A DNA stretch of 64,000 nucleotides. It comes from Psychromonas antarctica. GTDB lineage: Bacteria; Pseudomonadota; Gammaproteobacteria; Enterobacterales; Psychromonadaceae. Below, in pieces: positions 35,692 through 45,545 of the stretch (position 1 is its first letter; the number at the start of each line of letters is the position of its first letter). The notes below the pieces were generated by a model that saw nothing but the letters and a program-made list of their open reading frames with translations, had not been told where the DNA came from and did not search any database. The position numbers and the translations under genes are program-made. The DNA lies in the NCBI RefSeq assembly GCF_022267535.1, contig NZ_JAHNZV010000003.1:1-64000 (forward strand). Direction: 5' to 3'.

Positions 35692-36426
35692 ATGAGTATG
35701 CAAGATAAAGTGGTATTAATTACTGGAGCAAGCCGCGGTATTGGCCGCGCAATTGCAGAAAGTTTTGCTGCATTAGGAGCCACCGTTTTAGGCACTGCAA
35801 CAAGTGAAACCGGCGCTGCTGCGATCAGTGATTATCTTGGTGAAGCGGGTAAAGGTTTTGTGCTAAATGTAACAGAAATCGATTCAATTAGTACACTTTT
35901 TGCTGATATCAAAGCACAATACGGTGTTGTCGATGTATTAGTTAATAATGCGGGTATTACACGCGATAATCTATTAATGCGCATGAAAGAAGATGAGTGG
36001 AATGACATCATCGAAACCAATCTAACGCCGATTTTTAGAATGAGCAAAGCAGCGCTTCGCCCTATGATGAAAAAACGTGCTGGACGCATTATTAATATCG
36101 GCTCTGTTGTTGGTACAATGGGCAATGCTGGCCAAGCTAACTATGCAGCGGCTAAAGCGGGGGTGATTGGTTTTACTAAATCACTTGCGCGTGAAGTGGC
36201 TAGTCGTGGTATCACAGTGAATACAGTGGCACCGGGTTTTATTGAAACAGATATGACTCAAGCATTAACTGCAGAGCAACGCGCAGCGACTTTATCTGCT
36301 GTACCTGCAGGGCGTTTAGGCTCAACAAAAGAGATAGCTGCGACGGTCGTATTTTTAGCATCTGAAGGTGCGGCTTACATTAATGGTGAAACTATTCACG
36401 TTAATGGCGGTATGTATATGGTCTAA
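35692..36426 (+). CDS. fabG: 3-oxoacyl-ACP reductase FabG
   Basis: An NADPH-dependent short-chain reductase that reduces beta-ketoacyl-ACP. The Rossmann motif ITGASRGIGRAI is near residue 9, NNAGITRDNL near 86, and the catalytic Tyr-Lys in YAAAKAG near 150. ATG codons at 35689 and 35692 are both usable; GGAG spacing favours 35692. Confidence 0.96.
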   Translation: MSMQDKVVLITGASRGIGRAIAESFAALGATVLGTATSETGAAAISDYLGEAGKGFVLNVTEIDSISTLFADIKAQYGVVDVLVNNAGITRDNLLMRMKEDEWNDIIETNLTPIFRMSKAALRPMMKKRAGRIINIGSVVGTMGNAGQANYAAAKAGVIGFTKSLAREVASRGITVNTVAPGFIETDMTQALTAEQRAATLSAVPAGRLGSTKEIAATVVFLASEGAAYINGETIHVNGGMYMV

Positions 36427-36589
36427 GTTAGGCCAGTAAAAAGAGAAAACAGTTGGAATTTACTCATTTATTGATTAAAATCCAAATAATTCTGGTCTAA
36501 CCAGTGATAGAATACTTGAATATTAAACGCGATAGCATAAACTACCGCCATTAATTAACGCAACAGCGTATCCACAAAGGAAAATAAAA

Positions 36590-36823
36590 ATGAGCAATAT
36601 CGAAGAACGCGTAAAAAACATCATCGTTGAGCAACTTGGTGTTCAACTAGACGAAGTAGTCAATAATGCTTCTTTCGTAGACGATCTAGGTGCTGATTCT
36701 TTAGATACAGTTGAACTTGTAATGGCGCTTGAAGAAGAATTCGATACAGAAATCCCTGATGAAGAAGCTGAAAAAATAACAACAGTTCAATCAGCGATTG
36801 ATTACATTCAGAAAAATGGTTAA
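36590..36823 (+). CDS. acpP: Acyl carrier protein
   Basis: A 77-residue acidic helical carrier. The phosphopantetheine Ser lies in [13 protein letters not shown] near residue 37. AAGGAAAA precedes the ATG. A 160-base leader separates it from fabG, so it may have its own promoter, and a strong terminator follows, in line with the high expression expected for acpP. Confidence 0.97.
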   Translation: MSNIEERVKNIIVEQLGVQLDEVVNNASFVDDLGADSLDTVELVMALEEEFDTEIPDEEAEKITTVQSAIDYIQKNG

Positions 36824-36852
36824 TCATTCATTTTAGAATGGATTTTAACTAT

Positions 36853-36882
36853 CAAAAGGCGGTCTTCAGACCGCCTTTTGTA
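36853..36882 (+). terminator. Terminator after acpP
   Basis: CAAAAGGCGGTCT pairs with AGACCGCCTTTTG, a 13-base perfect arm pair around a tight turn. It probably separates acpP from fabF. Confidence 0.85.
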
Positions 36883-36981
36883 TTTATAGACAGGCAAAAG
36901 TTAAACTAACTAAATCATTATACAAACAGATAAAAATATATTTATTTAGTCTAATTTAGTACGTATTTAGGAGAAGTCATA

Positions 36982-38223
36982 GTGTCAAAGCGTAGAGTTG
37001 TAATCACTGGTTTAGGAATGTTATCCCCAGTAGGAAATTCAGTAGAGCAATCTTGGCAGGCAGTACAAGCAGGACAAAGCGGGATCTCCAATATTGAGCA
37101 TTTTGATACTGAAAAATTTGCTTGTAAATTTGCCGGGTTAGTCAAAAATTTCAATGCTGAAGATTACATGCCTAAAAAAGAGGCACGTAAAATGGATACC
37201 TTTATCCAATACGGTGTTGCCGCCGCAGAGCAGGCATTTCAAGATTCGGGCCTTGTGGTAACAGAAGAAAATGCAGAGCGTATTGGTGTTGCCATTGGTT
37301 CGGGGATTGGTGGCATCACGACCATCGAAACAAATGTACAAAATTTCGAAAAAAGCGGTCCGCGTAAAATCAGCCCATTTTTTGTACCTGCAACAATTAT
37401 TAATATGATCTCCGGACATGTATCAATTAACAAAGGCTTAAAAGGTCCGAATATAGCTGTAACAACAGCCTGTACGACAGGTACGCACAGCATAGGACTG
37501 GCAGCTCGCATGATTCAATATGGCGATGCCGATGTCATGTTCGCTGGTGGTGCTGAAAAAGCATCGAGTCAATTGGGTATGGGTGGGTTTGCTTCAGCAC
37601 GCGCACTGTCAACGCGTAATGATTCACCACAAACTGCGAGCCGTCCATGGGATGAATCTCGCGATGGTTTCGTATTAGGTGACGGTGCTGGTGTTGTGGT
37701 GCTGGAAGAGTACGAACATGCAAAAGCGCGTGGAGCAAAAATCTACGCTGAATTTGTCGGTTTTGGTATGAGCGGAGATGCTTACCATATGACCGCGCCA
37801 CCAGAAAACGGTGCGGGTGCTGCATTATCAATGAAAAATGCGCTTAAGGATGCAAAAATCGCAGCGACTGATGTTCAATATATCAATGCGCATGGTACTT
37901 CAACACCGACTGGTGATATCGCAGAAACGCAAGCTGTAAAAGGCCTTTGGGGTGATAGAGCAAATGAAGTAATGATGAGTTCGACTAAATCGATGACGGG
38001 GCACCTATTAGGTGCTGCTGGTGCCATTGAAGCTATTTTTAGTGTCTTAGCACTACGTGATCAGGTTGCTCCACCGACGATTAACTTAGTTAATCCAAGC
38101 GAAGGTTGTGATTTAGATTATGTGGCGGGTAACAAAGCACGGCCAGCTAATATCGAATATGTACTGTCTAATTCATTTGGTTTTGGCGGTACAAACGGTA
38201 CATTAATCTTTAAACGTATCTAG
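36982..38223 (+). CDS. fabF: 3-oxoacyl-ACP synthase II FabF
   Basis: FabF elongates acyl-ACP and in E. coli adjusts membrane unsaturation at low temperature. The active-site Cys lies near residue 164 in [12 protein letters not shown], with the two histidines in [11 protein letters not shown] and [10 protein letters not shown]. It starts with GTG at 36982 behind TTAGGAG; the start gives [19 protein letters not shown], as expected. Confidence 0.96.
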   Translation: MSKRRVVITGLGMLSPVGNSVEQSWQAVQAGQSGISNIEHFDTEKFACKFAGLVKNFNAEDYMPKKEARKMDTFIQYGVAAAEQAFQDSGLVVTEENAERIGVAIGSGIGGITTIETNVQNFEKSGPRKISPFFVPATIINMISGHVSINKGLKGPNIAVTTACTTGTHSIGLAARMIQYGDADVMFAGGAEKASSQLGMGGFASARALSTRNDSPQTASRPWDESRDGFVLGDGAGVVVLEEYEHAKARGAKIYAEFVGFGMSGDAYHMTAPPENGAGAALSMKNALKDAKIAATDVQYINAHGTSTPTGDIAETQAVKGLWGDRANEVMMSSTKSMTGHLLGAAGAIEAIFSVLALRDQVAPPTINLVNPSEGCDLDYVAGNKARPANIEYVLSNSFGFGGTNGTLIFKRI

Positions 38224-38245
38224 TTTTATAAAATCAAGTTAGAAT

Positions 38246-38275
38246 AAAAACCCGATTTTATAATCGGGTTTTTTA
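38246..38275 (+). terminator. Terminator after fabF
   Basis: AAAAACCCGATT pairs with AATCGGGTTTTT around a short loop, with a T-run. It makes pabC-mltG depend on read-through or a separate promoter. Confidence 0.9.
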
Positions 38276-38445
38276 TGACTTAAATAAAATCATACTCATT
38301 TCACTTATCAAATGATCTGTTTAGGCGTAGGGTAAATGGATGAAAGCAATACATTTTTGCAACAACTCGTTGCTCTAATTGGAAAACAAATAACACAGCC
38401 AGCATACGTTTTAACAAGTATAAATGAGTAGATTTGGTATTAGAT

Positions 38446-39264
38446 ATGCTAATTAATGGAATAGAATCAACTGTTATTGCAGCCACTGATCGTGGCTTGG
38501 CTTATGGTGATGGATTATTTTCAACAATAAAAGTTGAACAGGGCGAATTGCAATTGTGGGCGTTTCACTTGCAACGCTTACAGCTCGGTGCGCAGCGTCT
38601 TTTTTTCCCCTCTGTGGACTGGGCATTATTGTGCACCGAAGTGATCACTGTCGCGCAAAGTCTGGCTGCACAGCCGCAAGCGGTGATTAAAGTGACACTA
38701 ACGCGTGGCAGCGGCGGACGTGGATACAGTATTCAAGGGTGTGACTCTCCGACACGTATTATTGCCAGTTATCCTTTTCCTGATTTTTACAATGCGTGGA
38801 AAACAGAAGGCATTAAAGTCATTTTATGTGAGCAAAAATTAGCGATTAACCCACAATTAGCAGGGATCAAAACATTAAACCGCTTAGAGCAAATCTTAAT
38901 AAAACATGAATTAGAAAATCAGCAAGCGCTTGAGGGGATCGTTTGTGATAATCAAGGGGATGTGATTGAAGCCTGCAGCGCTAATCTTTTTATCTACTTA
39001 GATAATCATTGGTTAACGCCTAAAATTGATGGTTGCGGTGTGGCCGGGGTTAAACGCCGGGAAGTGATCAGATGCGCAAAAAATGCAGGAATAGTTATCC
39101 CTGAGGTCAGAATTAAACCTGCAGATCTGTTTAATGCGCAAGCATTATGCTTAACTAATTCCCTGATGGGGGTCGTGCCAGTTAAACAGCTGCAATCGCA
39201 TTATTACCCACTATCGGGTTTCTCTTTTATTCACCGATTACAATCACTATTACAAGAGGTCTAA
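38446..39264 (+). CDS. pabC: Aminodeoxychorismate lyase PabC
   Basis: A PLP enzyme that releases pyruvate to form 4-aminobenzoate for folate. It matches E. coli PabC: DRGLAYGDGLFSTIKV near residue 15, TRGSGGRGYS near 92, and the PLP lysine in GIKTLNRLEQ near 143. ATG at 38446 gives the family N-terminus but lacks a good ribosome site; an in-frame TTG at 38434 is the alternative. Its start is therefore uncertain. Confidence 0.92.
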   Translation: MLINGIESTVIAATDRGLAYGDGLFSTIKVEQGELQLWAFHLQRLQLGAQRLFFPSVDWALLCTEVITVAQSLAAQPQAVIKVTLTRGSGGRGYSIQGCDSPTRIIASYPFPDFYNAWKTEGIKVILCEQKLAINPQLAGIKTLNRLEQILIKHELENQQALEGIVCDNQGDVIEACSANLFIYLDNHWLTPKIDGCGVAGVKRREVIRCAKNAGIVIPEVRIKPADLFNAQALCLTNSLMGVVPVKQLQSHYYPLSGFSFIHRLQSLLQEV

Positions 39265-39271
39265 CTGTAAA

Positions 39272-40270
39272 ATGACGATCAAGAAAATATCAATAGCGAT
39301 ATTAATATTACTAGGTTTGATATTTACGAGCATTTTTTTCGTACAGGAAAAAATAGAAAATTATCTGACTATTTCTCGTATCGATAAAACCATGTTATTT
39401 ACCGTCAGCGCTGGTAGTAATTTTTATTTATTAGGCGATCAGCTTGAAGAACAGGCAATTGTTAATGATCTCACCTGGTGGAAAATCGTCGCTAAATTGC
39501 ATCCTGAATTTACAAAAATAAAATCAGGCACTTATCAGTTTCAAGAGGGGGCCAATCTCGAAGATATGTTCACCATTTTGAATCAAGGTATTGAATATCA
39601 GTTTAAAGTGACTTTTGTTGAAGGCAGTACATTTAGGGAGTGGCTTGCAACGCTCGCTAATGCTGAGGCGCTCGCCCCTTTAGTGAATAGCGAAAAAGAA
39701 ATATTACAACAGCTGGGTAGTCCACATTCTAAACTGGAAGGGTTGTTACTTCCTGAAACTTATCATTACCACGCGCAGATGAGTGCATTTAAAATTATTG
39801 AAAGAGCTTATCTACAACAGTTACAGACTTTAGATGCATTGTGGGCTGAACGTGATAAAAATCTGCCATTAAAGACCCCCTATGAAGTGCTAATTTTGGC
39901 TTCTATTATTGAAAAAGAGAGCAGTATCTCTGTGGATCGTGACAAAATTGCCTCGGTGTTTATTAACCGTTTGCGAAAAGGCATTCGTTTACAAACCGAT
40001 CCGACGGTTATTTATGGAATGGGAGATAATTACCAAGGGCGCATCCGCACTAAGGATCTACGTGAGAAAACTGCTTATAATACTTATCGGATTAATGGCT
40101 TGCCGCCAACACCTATTTGCATGCCTAGCGAAGCCGCGCTCTATGCGACGTTGCATCCAGCTAAAACTGACTATCTCTATTTTGTCAGCAAAGGTGATGG
40201 GAGTTCTTATTTTTCCAAAAATTTAGTCGAACATAATCGCGCCGTGCAAAAATATATTTTAGGAAAGTAA
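39272..40270 (+). CDS. mltG: Endolytic transglycosylase MltG
   Basis: A membrane-anchored enzyme that cuts nascent peptidoglycan strands. One N-terminal helix (residues 6-25) is followed by a LysM-like region and the YceG domain, with the catalytic Glu in LASIIEKES near residue 216 and RLQTDPTVIYG near 243. At 332 residues it has normal size. It lies seven bases after pabC. Confidence 0.95.
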   Translation: MTIKKISIAILILLGLIFTSIFFVQEKIENYLTISRIDKTMLFTVSAGSNFYLLGDQLEEQAIVNDLTWWKIVAKLHPEFTKIKSGTYQFQEGANLEDMFTILNQGIEYQFKVTFVEGSTFREWLATLANAEALAPLVNSEKEILQQLGSPHSKLEGLLLPETYHYHAQMSAFKIIERAYLQQLQTLDALWAERDKNLPLKTPYEVLILASIIEKESSISVDRDKIASVFINRLRKGIRLQTDPTVIYGMGDNYQGRIRTKDLREKTAYNTYRINGLPPTPICMPSEAALYATLHPAKTDYLYFVSKGDGSSYFSKNLVEHNRAVQKYILGK

Positions 40271-40285
40271 CTTCCTATTTATTTT

Positions 40286-40324
40286 AAGAGGCACATTATC
40301 AATAAGCGTTAATGCGCCTTTTAA
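40286..40324. terminator. Terminator between convergent mltG and GH4 gene
   Basis: AAGAGGCACATT pairs with AATGCGCCTTTT with one mismatch and one wobble pair, flanked by T-rich sequence on one side and A-rich on the other. Confidence 0.65.
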
Positions 40325-40327
40325 ATT

Positions 40328-41650
40328 TTATTTTAGTATGTGTGCAAACTGCGGCATTAATTCAATATTCTCGCGCACAGTTTCTCGCAGCGCACGATCC
40401 AAAATAGTGCCGGTGTTTACCAGTGGATTTAAAATAAGTGCACGTTTAGCTTTATTCAGATCGCCGCTAACGGCAGCTTCAACGGTCAGTGTTTCAAACT
40501 CTTTCATGAGCTGCAGTAGACGTAAAGTGTCGCTTGGAAATGGCGCAACATTAAGCGCTAATGGACCACTTTTAGTTATTATTGAACTTACTTCCACTAC
40601 GCAGTCATCGGGCAGACCGGCAATCGCGCCATCATTACGTATATTGACATGCATAATAGTGCGTTTGTCGTTATAAATAGACGTCATTAATTCACAGGCG
40701 GCTTCAGAATAATATTGCCCCCCGCGTTTTTCTAGTTCTTTGGGCTTAGTATTGACTTGCGGATCACTATAAATATCAAATAGCCGTTTTTCCATTGCTT
40801 TAACGACTTCACCGCGTGTTCCTTCGCCTTCTGCCTCGACTAACTCTTGCTCGAGAATATCTTGACTCATATAGTAATAACGTAAATAAGCACAAGGGAT
40901 CATGCCCATATTTTTTAATAACTCAGCCGGCCAAGAAAAAGCAGGAATATTACTTGGAACAAGCTGATCGTTACCGGCAATAATCTTATCGACAATTTTT
41001 TCGAGTTTGTTTTCACCGTTATGTAATACTTGCCGTGCCCAGATAAAGTGATTGATCCCCGCAACCTGCATAATAATATCTTTTTCATCGCTATCAAGCA
41101 TTGCAGCCATCCCTTTCTGCATAATAACCGGGATGTTACATAAGCCAATCGCTTTTACTTTACTATGTTTTAAAATAGCTTCAGTGACCATCCCTGATGG
41201 GTTCGTGAAGTTGAGTAGCCAAGCATTTGGGCATAACTCTTCAATTTCTTTACATATTTCAAGTGCGATAGGAATGGTACGACAGGCATTGGCAAAGCCG
41301 CCTAGGCCATTAGTTTCTTGTCCAATCATGCCGTATTTTAGAGAGATGCGTTCATCTTTGACACGAGCATCAAGGCAACCAGCGCGAAATTGTGAACAAA
41401 TAAAATCAGCATCTTGCAAAGCAAGGCGGCGATCTAAAGTAACTTCAACTTTGATCTTAACGCCTTCTTTTTTAATCATTCGCCTAGCAAGAGCGGCAAT
41501 AATATCAACTTTCTTTTTGCCTTCTTCGATATCAACCAGCCATAGTTCACTGATTGGTAATTCATCTTTTCTTTTTAACAGTCCTTCAATCAGTTCGGGA
41601 GTGTAGCTAGAGCCTGCACCGATAACTGCAATCTTTAATCCGTTTTTCAT
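40328..41650 (-). CDS. GH4 family 6-phospho-beta-glucosidase
   Basis: A NAD- and metal-dependent glycosidase of family 4, expected to hydrolyse phosphorylated beta-glucosides such as cellobiose or chitobiose 6-phosphate. The NAD-binding AVIGAGSSYTPELIEGL is at residue 8, the phosphate/metal site FTNPSGM near 146, the metal-binding Cys in GLCNIPV near 170, and GINHFIW near 198. At 440 residues it has the usual length. GAGGAGG precedes the ATG, with a CRP-like site just upstream. No PTS genes are adjacent, so the phosphorylated sugar must come from elsewhere. Confidence 0.9.
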   Translation of the reverse strand: MKNGLKIAVIGAGSSYTPELIEGLLKRKDELPISELWLVDIEEGKKKVDIIAALARRMIKKEGVKIKVEVTLDRRLALQDADFICSQFRAGCLDARVKDERISLKYGMIGQETNGLGGFANACRTIPIALEICKEIEELCPNAWLLNFTNPSGMVTEAILKHSKVKAIGLCNIPVIMQKGMAAMLDSDEKDIIMQVAGINHFIWARQVLHNGENKLEKIVDKIIAGNDQLVPSNIPAFSWPAELLKNMGMIPCAYLRYYYMSQDILEQELVEAEGEGTRGEVVKAMEKRLFDIYSDPQVNTKPKELEKRGGQYYSEAACELMTSIYNDKRTIMHVNIRNDGAIAGLPDDCVVEVSSIITKSGPLALNVAPFPSDTLRLLQLMKEFETLTVEAAVSGDLNKAKRALILNPLVNTGTILDRALRETVRENIELMPQFAHILK

Positions 41651-41664
41651 AATAACCTCCTCGT

Positions 41665-41680
41665 TGTGTGTTAACTCACA
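41665..41680. promoter_or_regulatory. CRP-like site between the GH4 gene and lysR
   Basis: TGTGTGTTAACTCACA matches TGTGA-N6-TCACA with one mismatch. It lies 15 bases before the GH4 start codon and about 130 before the lysR start, so activation of lysR or repression of the GH4 gene is easier to picture than the reverse. Confidence 0.55.
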
Positions 41681-41807
41681 TCTATTACATGCGCAATAAA
41701 GTCGTCAGGCAAACGAAATAAAAAACACTATCTATTAAAAATTTTAATGTATATTCTGATATTAAGTAGATTTGTACTTTGCTGCTTTATACAAAAAGGA
41801 GGGGCGG

Positions 41808-42725
41808 ATGGATAATAAACAGGCATTGTTGGCCAATATGCATACTTTCAGTGTCGTGGCGCGTTTTCTCAGTTTTACCAAAGCGGGTGAAGAATTGTGT
41901 TTAACGCAAGGGGCGGTGAGTCATAGGATTAAAAATCTTGAAAAACATCTCGGTTTTTTAGTGTTTGTGCGTCTAACGCGTCGTTTAGAGTTAACCATTG
42001 AAGGTGCGCGTTTATTAGCCACATTAAATGACTCTTTTGCACAAATTTTTTCGGAATTGGATGATATCCGTTTTAATGAATTACGTGGTGAGTTGTATAT
42101 TGGTGCATCTCCTAACTTCGCTCTTGCATGGCTGATGCCGCGACTGCCTAGTTTTCAACAGCAATACCCCAATCTAAATGTAAAAATCAGAATAAAAGCC
42201 AGCAAACTCGATTTTAAGTATGAGCCGGTTGATTTGGCTATTTATTATGGTAATGAATTTAATCCCGACCTGCATTGCCTACGTCTTTTTTCAGAAAGAT
42301 TAGTGCCTGTTTGTACTCCTTTGTATGCCCAAAAATTTGCTTTAATGGACGGTATTGAGCAATTAAAAGAAGTAACATTTATTCATTGTATTGAGTCGCT
42401 TGAAACTATTTCTCCTGCACATGAATGGTCTGTTTGGCTGAAAGCGAATGAAATTGATCTCGATACACAGCAGAAGCAGTATGTCTTTAATCATGGTGAA
42501 ATGGCAATTACAGCCGCTAGGCAAGGGATGGGGGTTGCCATTGGACGTGTTGAACTTATTCAATCTTATCTTCAATCTGGTGAACTGATTACCCCTTTTG
42601 CTTCTGTTAAAGCGGGGCTGGGTTATGATTTGATGTGCTCAAAAGGACAGGAGGTTCGGCCGAAGTATCAAGCCTTTTTAAATTGGATTTTGGCGCAGAA
42701 TAATAATCGCGGTCATTATGAATAA
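41808..42725 (+). CDS. LysR family transcriptional regulator (DsdC-like)
   Basis: A 305-residue LysR regulator. The N-terminal winged HTH (SFTKAGEELCLTQGAVSHRI near residue 23) is followed by a periplasmic-binding-type ligand domain. The overall sequence is close to the DsdC/GcvA branch, with MHTFSVVARFLSFTKAGEEL. ATG at 41808 has AGGAGGGG upstream. It is divergent from the GH4 gene and probably controls it; the ligand is not known. Confidence 0.88.
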   Translation: MDNKQALLANMHTFSVVARFLSFTKAGEELCLTQGAVSHRIKNLEKHLGFLVFVRLTRRLELTIEGARLLATLNDSFAQIFSELDDIRFNELRGELYIGASPNFALAWLMPRLPSFQQQYPNLNVKIRIKASKLDFKYEPVDLAIYYGNEFNPDLHCLRLFSERLVPVCTPLYAQKFALMDGIEQLKEVTFIHCIESLETISPAHEWSVWLKANEIDLDTQQKQYVFNHGEMAITAARQGMGVAIGRVELIQSYLQSGELITPFASVKAGLGYDLMCSKGQEVRPKYQAFLNWILAQNNNRGHYE

Positions 42726-42822
42726 TGCAGAATGTAATCGTTCTTCTTTAGGTGTGTTGTTTCCCTCTTCTTTTAAATGCGTATAATTGCGCTGTGATAA
42801 TTGTATTTTAGGAAAGTAATCC

Positions 42823-43479
42823 ATGTCAGCTTTAAAAAAATTAGCAAATAAATTTATTGTTATTGAAGGACTCGAAGGCGCGGGTAAAAGTACCGCCATC
42901 TCCTATATCGATAAATGGCTGGCATTACAAAATATGCCCGCTGAAAAAATTGTTTATACAAGAGAGCCTGGTGGTACCGAGCTGGCTGAAAGAATCCGAG
43001 ATATTGTAAAAATGGAGGTGCAGGGTGAGACGTTGCAAGATAAAGCGGAGCTTCTGCTAATGTACGCCGCACGCGTGCAGCTTGTTGAACATATTATTAA
43101 ACCTGCTTTAGCCGACGGCAAAGTCGTGATCGGCGATCGTCATAATTATTCTTCGCTTGCTTATCAAGGAGGAGGCCGCGGTATTGATATGGCCCTTATT
43201 GAAGGGCTTAAACAACTTTCACTGGGGGATTTTACAGCTGATCTGACACTCTATTTAGATATTGAGCCTGAGCTGGGGTTGAGTCGTGCAAGAGGGCGGG
43301 GGGAGTTAGACCGTATTGAGCGTCAAGCTATTAGTTTTTTTCAACGAACACGTGCGGTGTTTCTGGATTTGGTTGCCAAGGATCAAAATGCTTTTACTAT
43401 TGACGCTTCACAAACGCCATTGCTTGTTGAAAAAGCGATTTTTACACAATTAGATAACTGGCTAGCGAGTTTAAATTGA
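42823..43479 (+). CDS. tmk: Thymidylate kinase
   Basis: Tmk phosphorylates dTMP to dTDP. Walker A is GLEGAGKST near residue 16, followed by TREPGGTELAE, the DRHNYSSLAYQGGGRGID region and a LID with RARGRGELDRIE. At 218 residues it has normal size. AGGAAAG precedes the ATG. It opens the tmk-holB-tatD operon, which normally follows mltG directly. Confidence 0.96.
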   Translation: MSALKKLANKFIVIEGLEGAGKSTAISYIDKWLALQNMPAEKIVYTREPGGTELAERIRDIVKMEVQGETLQDKAELLLMYAARVQLVEHIIKPALADGKVVIGDRHNYSSLAYQGGGRGIDMALIEGLKQLSLGDFTADLTLYLDIEPELGLSRARGRGELDRIERQAISFFQRTRAVFLDLVAKDQNAFTIDASQTPLLVEKAIFTQLDNWLASLN

Positions 43480-43481
43480 TA

Positions 43482-44516
43482 ATGGATGTGGATATGAATA
43501 ATCAATTTTCTGATGTTTCCACCCCGTGGTTAACGCCTATTTTTGAACATTTAGTGGCCACCTATCAGACGGGACGATTTGCTCATGGTTTATTACTAAC
43601 GGGCAGTACCGGCATTGGAATATTTAAGCAAGCACAAAAGATTGCGCAATATCTGTTGTGCAGTAATAAGCAAGCAGATGGACCTTGTTATCACTGCCAT
43701 TCTTGTAACTTGTTTCTCGCGCATAACCATTTAGATTTTCACTTTTTGGAAAATGAAGTAAATAAAACAATCGGTATTGAGCAGGTGCGGAGTTTAATAG
43801 CAATACTCAATGAGCGCCCGAACTTGGGTGATAATAAAGTAGTGATTATAAAAAATGCACAGTTGTTAACTGTTCCTGCTGCAAATGCGCTACTTAAAAC
43901 TTTAGAAGAGCCACAAGGTAATAGTTATATTATTTTATTGGCCCGTACCCATCATCAATTGATGCCGACTATGCTAAGTCGAGTGCAACATACCCATCTT
44001 CATACTCCGGAAGATTCAGTCTTATTAGCTTGGCTTGCTGATTTGGGTTTTGTTGTTGAAGATAAAGGTCTGTTGCGCTTATATCAAAATAGTCCACTCG
44101 CCTTGTTAAACCATCTGAAAAATGTGCAGCAAGGAAGTGAACAGGATGAGCGGAAAAACTGTGTTGAAGGGCTTTTTACTCTTCTATATATGCCTGAAAC
44201 TTTGTTTACTTTTAGCCATTTTTTAGCAGAGTCAGTAGAAAAACGGTTACAGCTACTTTTTCATCTGCTCCACGATTTACATAAATTAAAACTATCGGAT
44301 GATGCGATTGATAACGATGCTATTTATACCTTTGCATTGCCACAATTAAAAATTTGGCAGTCGCAGGTAACCTTGAAAAGTTTACGTTATTTGTGCTCCG
44401 AACTACTGCATACGCGTACCTTACTAATTGATCATTCGGGGCTAAAAAAAGAGTTGTTAATTAATGCTCTACTTATCAAAATAAAAAATGAATTTAAGGA
44501 AAATACAACATGTTAG
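43482..44516 (+). CDS. holB: DNA polymerase III subunit delta'
   Basis: Delta' is the stator of the clamp loader. It has an AAA+ fold with a degenerate P-loop (TGSTGIGIFKQ, without the usual GK-S/T), as in E. coli, and a zinc module (CSNKQADGPCYHCHSC near residue 53). ANALLKTLEEP near 130 carries the SRC-adjacent helix. Start codons at 43482 (ATG), 43488 (GTG) and 43494 (ATG) are all possible; none has a strong ribosome site. It overlaps tatD by seven bases. Confidence 0.93.
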   Translation: MDVDMNNQFSDVSTPWLTPIFEHLVATYQTGRFAHGLLLTGSTGIGIFKQAQKIAQYLLCSNKQADGPCYHCHSCNLFLAHNHLDFHFLENEVNKTIGIEQVRSLIAILNERPNLGDNKVVIIKNAQLLTVPAANALLKTLEEPQGNSYIILLARTHHQLMPTMLSRVQHTHLHTPEDSVLLAWLADLGFVVEDKGLLRLYQNSPLALLNHLKNVQQGSEQDERKNCVEGLFTLLYMPETLFTFSHFLAESVEKRLQLLFHLLHDLHKLKLSDDAIDNDAIYTFALPQLKIWQSQVTLKSLRYLCSELLHTRTLLIDHSGLKKELLINALLIKIKNEFKENTTC

Positions 44517-45286
44517 TAGACTCGCATTGCCATCTTGATGGCCTAGATTATAAAAATAGACATAAAGATTTAGCGGATGTTGTGAGTAAAGCCGCACAGC
44601 AAGGAATCAATTATTTACTTAGCGTTTGCGTAGAATTAAAAAAATATCCTGCCATGGCGCAACTTATTGCCCCTTTCCCACAAATATTCTCTTCCGTTGG
44701 CATGCATCCTCTATATCAGGATGAAGCGGTTGATTCAGCTTTATTACTGGAATATGCACAGCATAAAAATGTGGTCGCCGTTGGCGAGACGGGGCTTGAT
44801 TTTTTCTATTCTCCTGATAATAAAGCGCAGCAAGAAGCCTCTTTTCGCGCACAAGTTCGTGTTGCTAAATTGGTTAATAAACCGCTGATAGTCCATACCC
44901 GCGATGCGCGAGAAGAAACATTGACTATTTTGCGTGAAGAGGGGGCTGAGCAGGTGGGTGGTGTTTTACACTGTTTTACTGAATCTTTAGAGATGGCGCA
45001 GGCGGCAATGGAGATGGGTTTTTATATCTCGGTTTCCGGTATCGTCACTTTCAAAAATGCCAAAGCGCTGCAAGCGGTGATTAAAGCCATTCCGTTGAAT
45101 CGTTTATTAGTTGAAACAGATTCACCCTATTTAGCGCCGGTGCCCCATCGCGGTCAGGAAAATGAACCTGCTTACACGCGTGATGTCGCGCAGTTTGTTG
45201 CCGATTTAAAAGGGGTTTCATTCGCGGAGTTGGAAAAAACAACCACGGAAAACTTTTTCAACTTGTTTACGCAAGCTAAAAAATAA
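44510..45286 (+). CDS. tatD: TatD family metal-dependent hydrolase (YcfH-like)
   Basis: A TIM-barrel metal hydrolase of 258 residues, probably a DNA exonuclease or D-aminoacyl-tRNA deacylase type as known for TatD/YcfH. Metal ligands are visible in DSHCHLDGLD at the start, VGETGLDFFY near 92, VHTRDARE near 128, HCFTES near 153 and ETDSPYLAP near 203. Its place after holB matches E. coli ycfH. Confidence 0.94.
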   Translation: MLVDSHCHLDGLDYKNRHKDLADVVSKAAQQGINYLLSVCVELKKYPAMAQLIAPFPQIFSSVGMHPLYQDEAVDSALLLEYAQHKNVVAVGETGLDFFYSPDNKAQQEASFRAQVRVAKLVNKPLIVHTRDAREETLTILREEGAEQVGGVLHCFTESLEMAQAAMEMGFYISVSGIVTFKNAKALQAVIKAIPLNRLLVETDSPYLAPVPHRGQENEPAYTRDVAQFVADLKGVSFAELEKTTTENFFNLFTQAKK

Positions 45287-45366
45287 GCTCCACGATTAAA
45301 AGATGCCTGCTTATTGTGGCCATTGACTTTTTTATTCCCTTAGCCATTTATACTCTTGTTGCTTTA

Positions 45367-45399
45367 AAGTACACAATCAGCAAGACAAATTGTGTACTT
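45367..45399. repeat. Perfect 11-base inverted repeat after tatD
   Basis: AAGTACACAAT pairs with ATTGTGTACTT across 11 bases. There is no T-run, so it may be an RNA hairpin or a binding site rather than a terminator. Confidence 0.5.
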
Positions 45400-45482
45400 A
45401 GGTGATAGGAATAAAATTGAAGTATCGTGTTTCAAGATTGACATTTTATAACAGCGCAGAGGAGTCGAATTTGGGCTTACCT

Positions 45483-45545
45483 AGAAAGCCCTTTACTGAA
45501 CACCTCGCTGAGTCCTGATACAGCGCGTTGAAGTGTTATGGGTGC
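45483..45545 (+). repeat. Possible dispersed repeat C, copy 1
   Basis: The segment GCTGAGTCCTGATACAGCGC and its continuation TTGAAGTGTTATG align with GCTAGTGCCTGATAAAGCCG and TTGAGGTGACATG near 55940-55975, about 26 of 34 positions. The similarity is short and could be chance. Confidence 0.35.

Noticed and set aside
35101-35703. Long antisense frame of 200 codons opposite fabD
   Set aside because: It is the shadow of a well-supported gene; its sequence is low-complexity and matches nothing I recognise.
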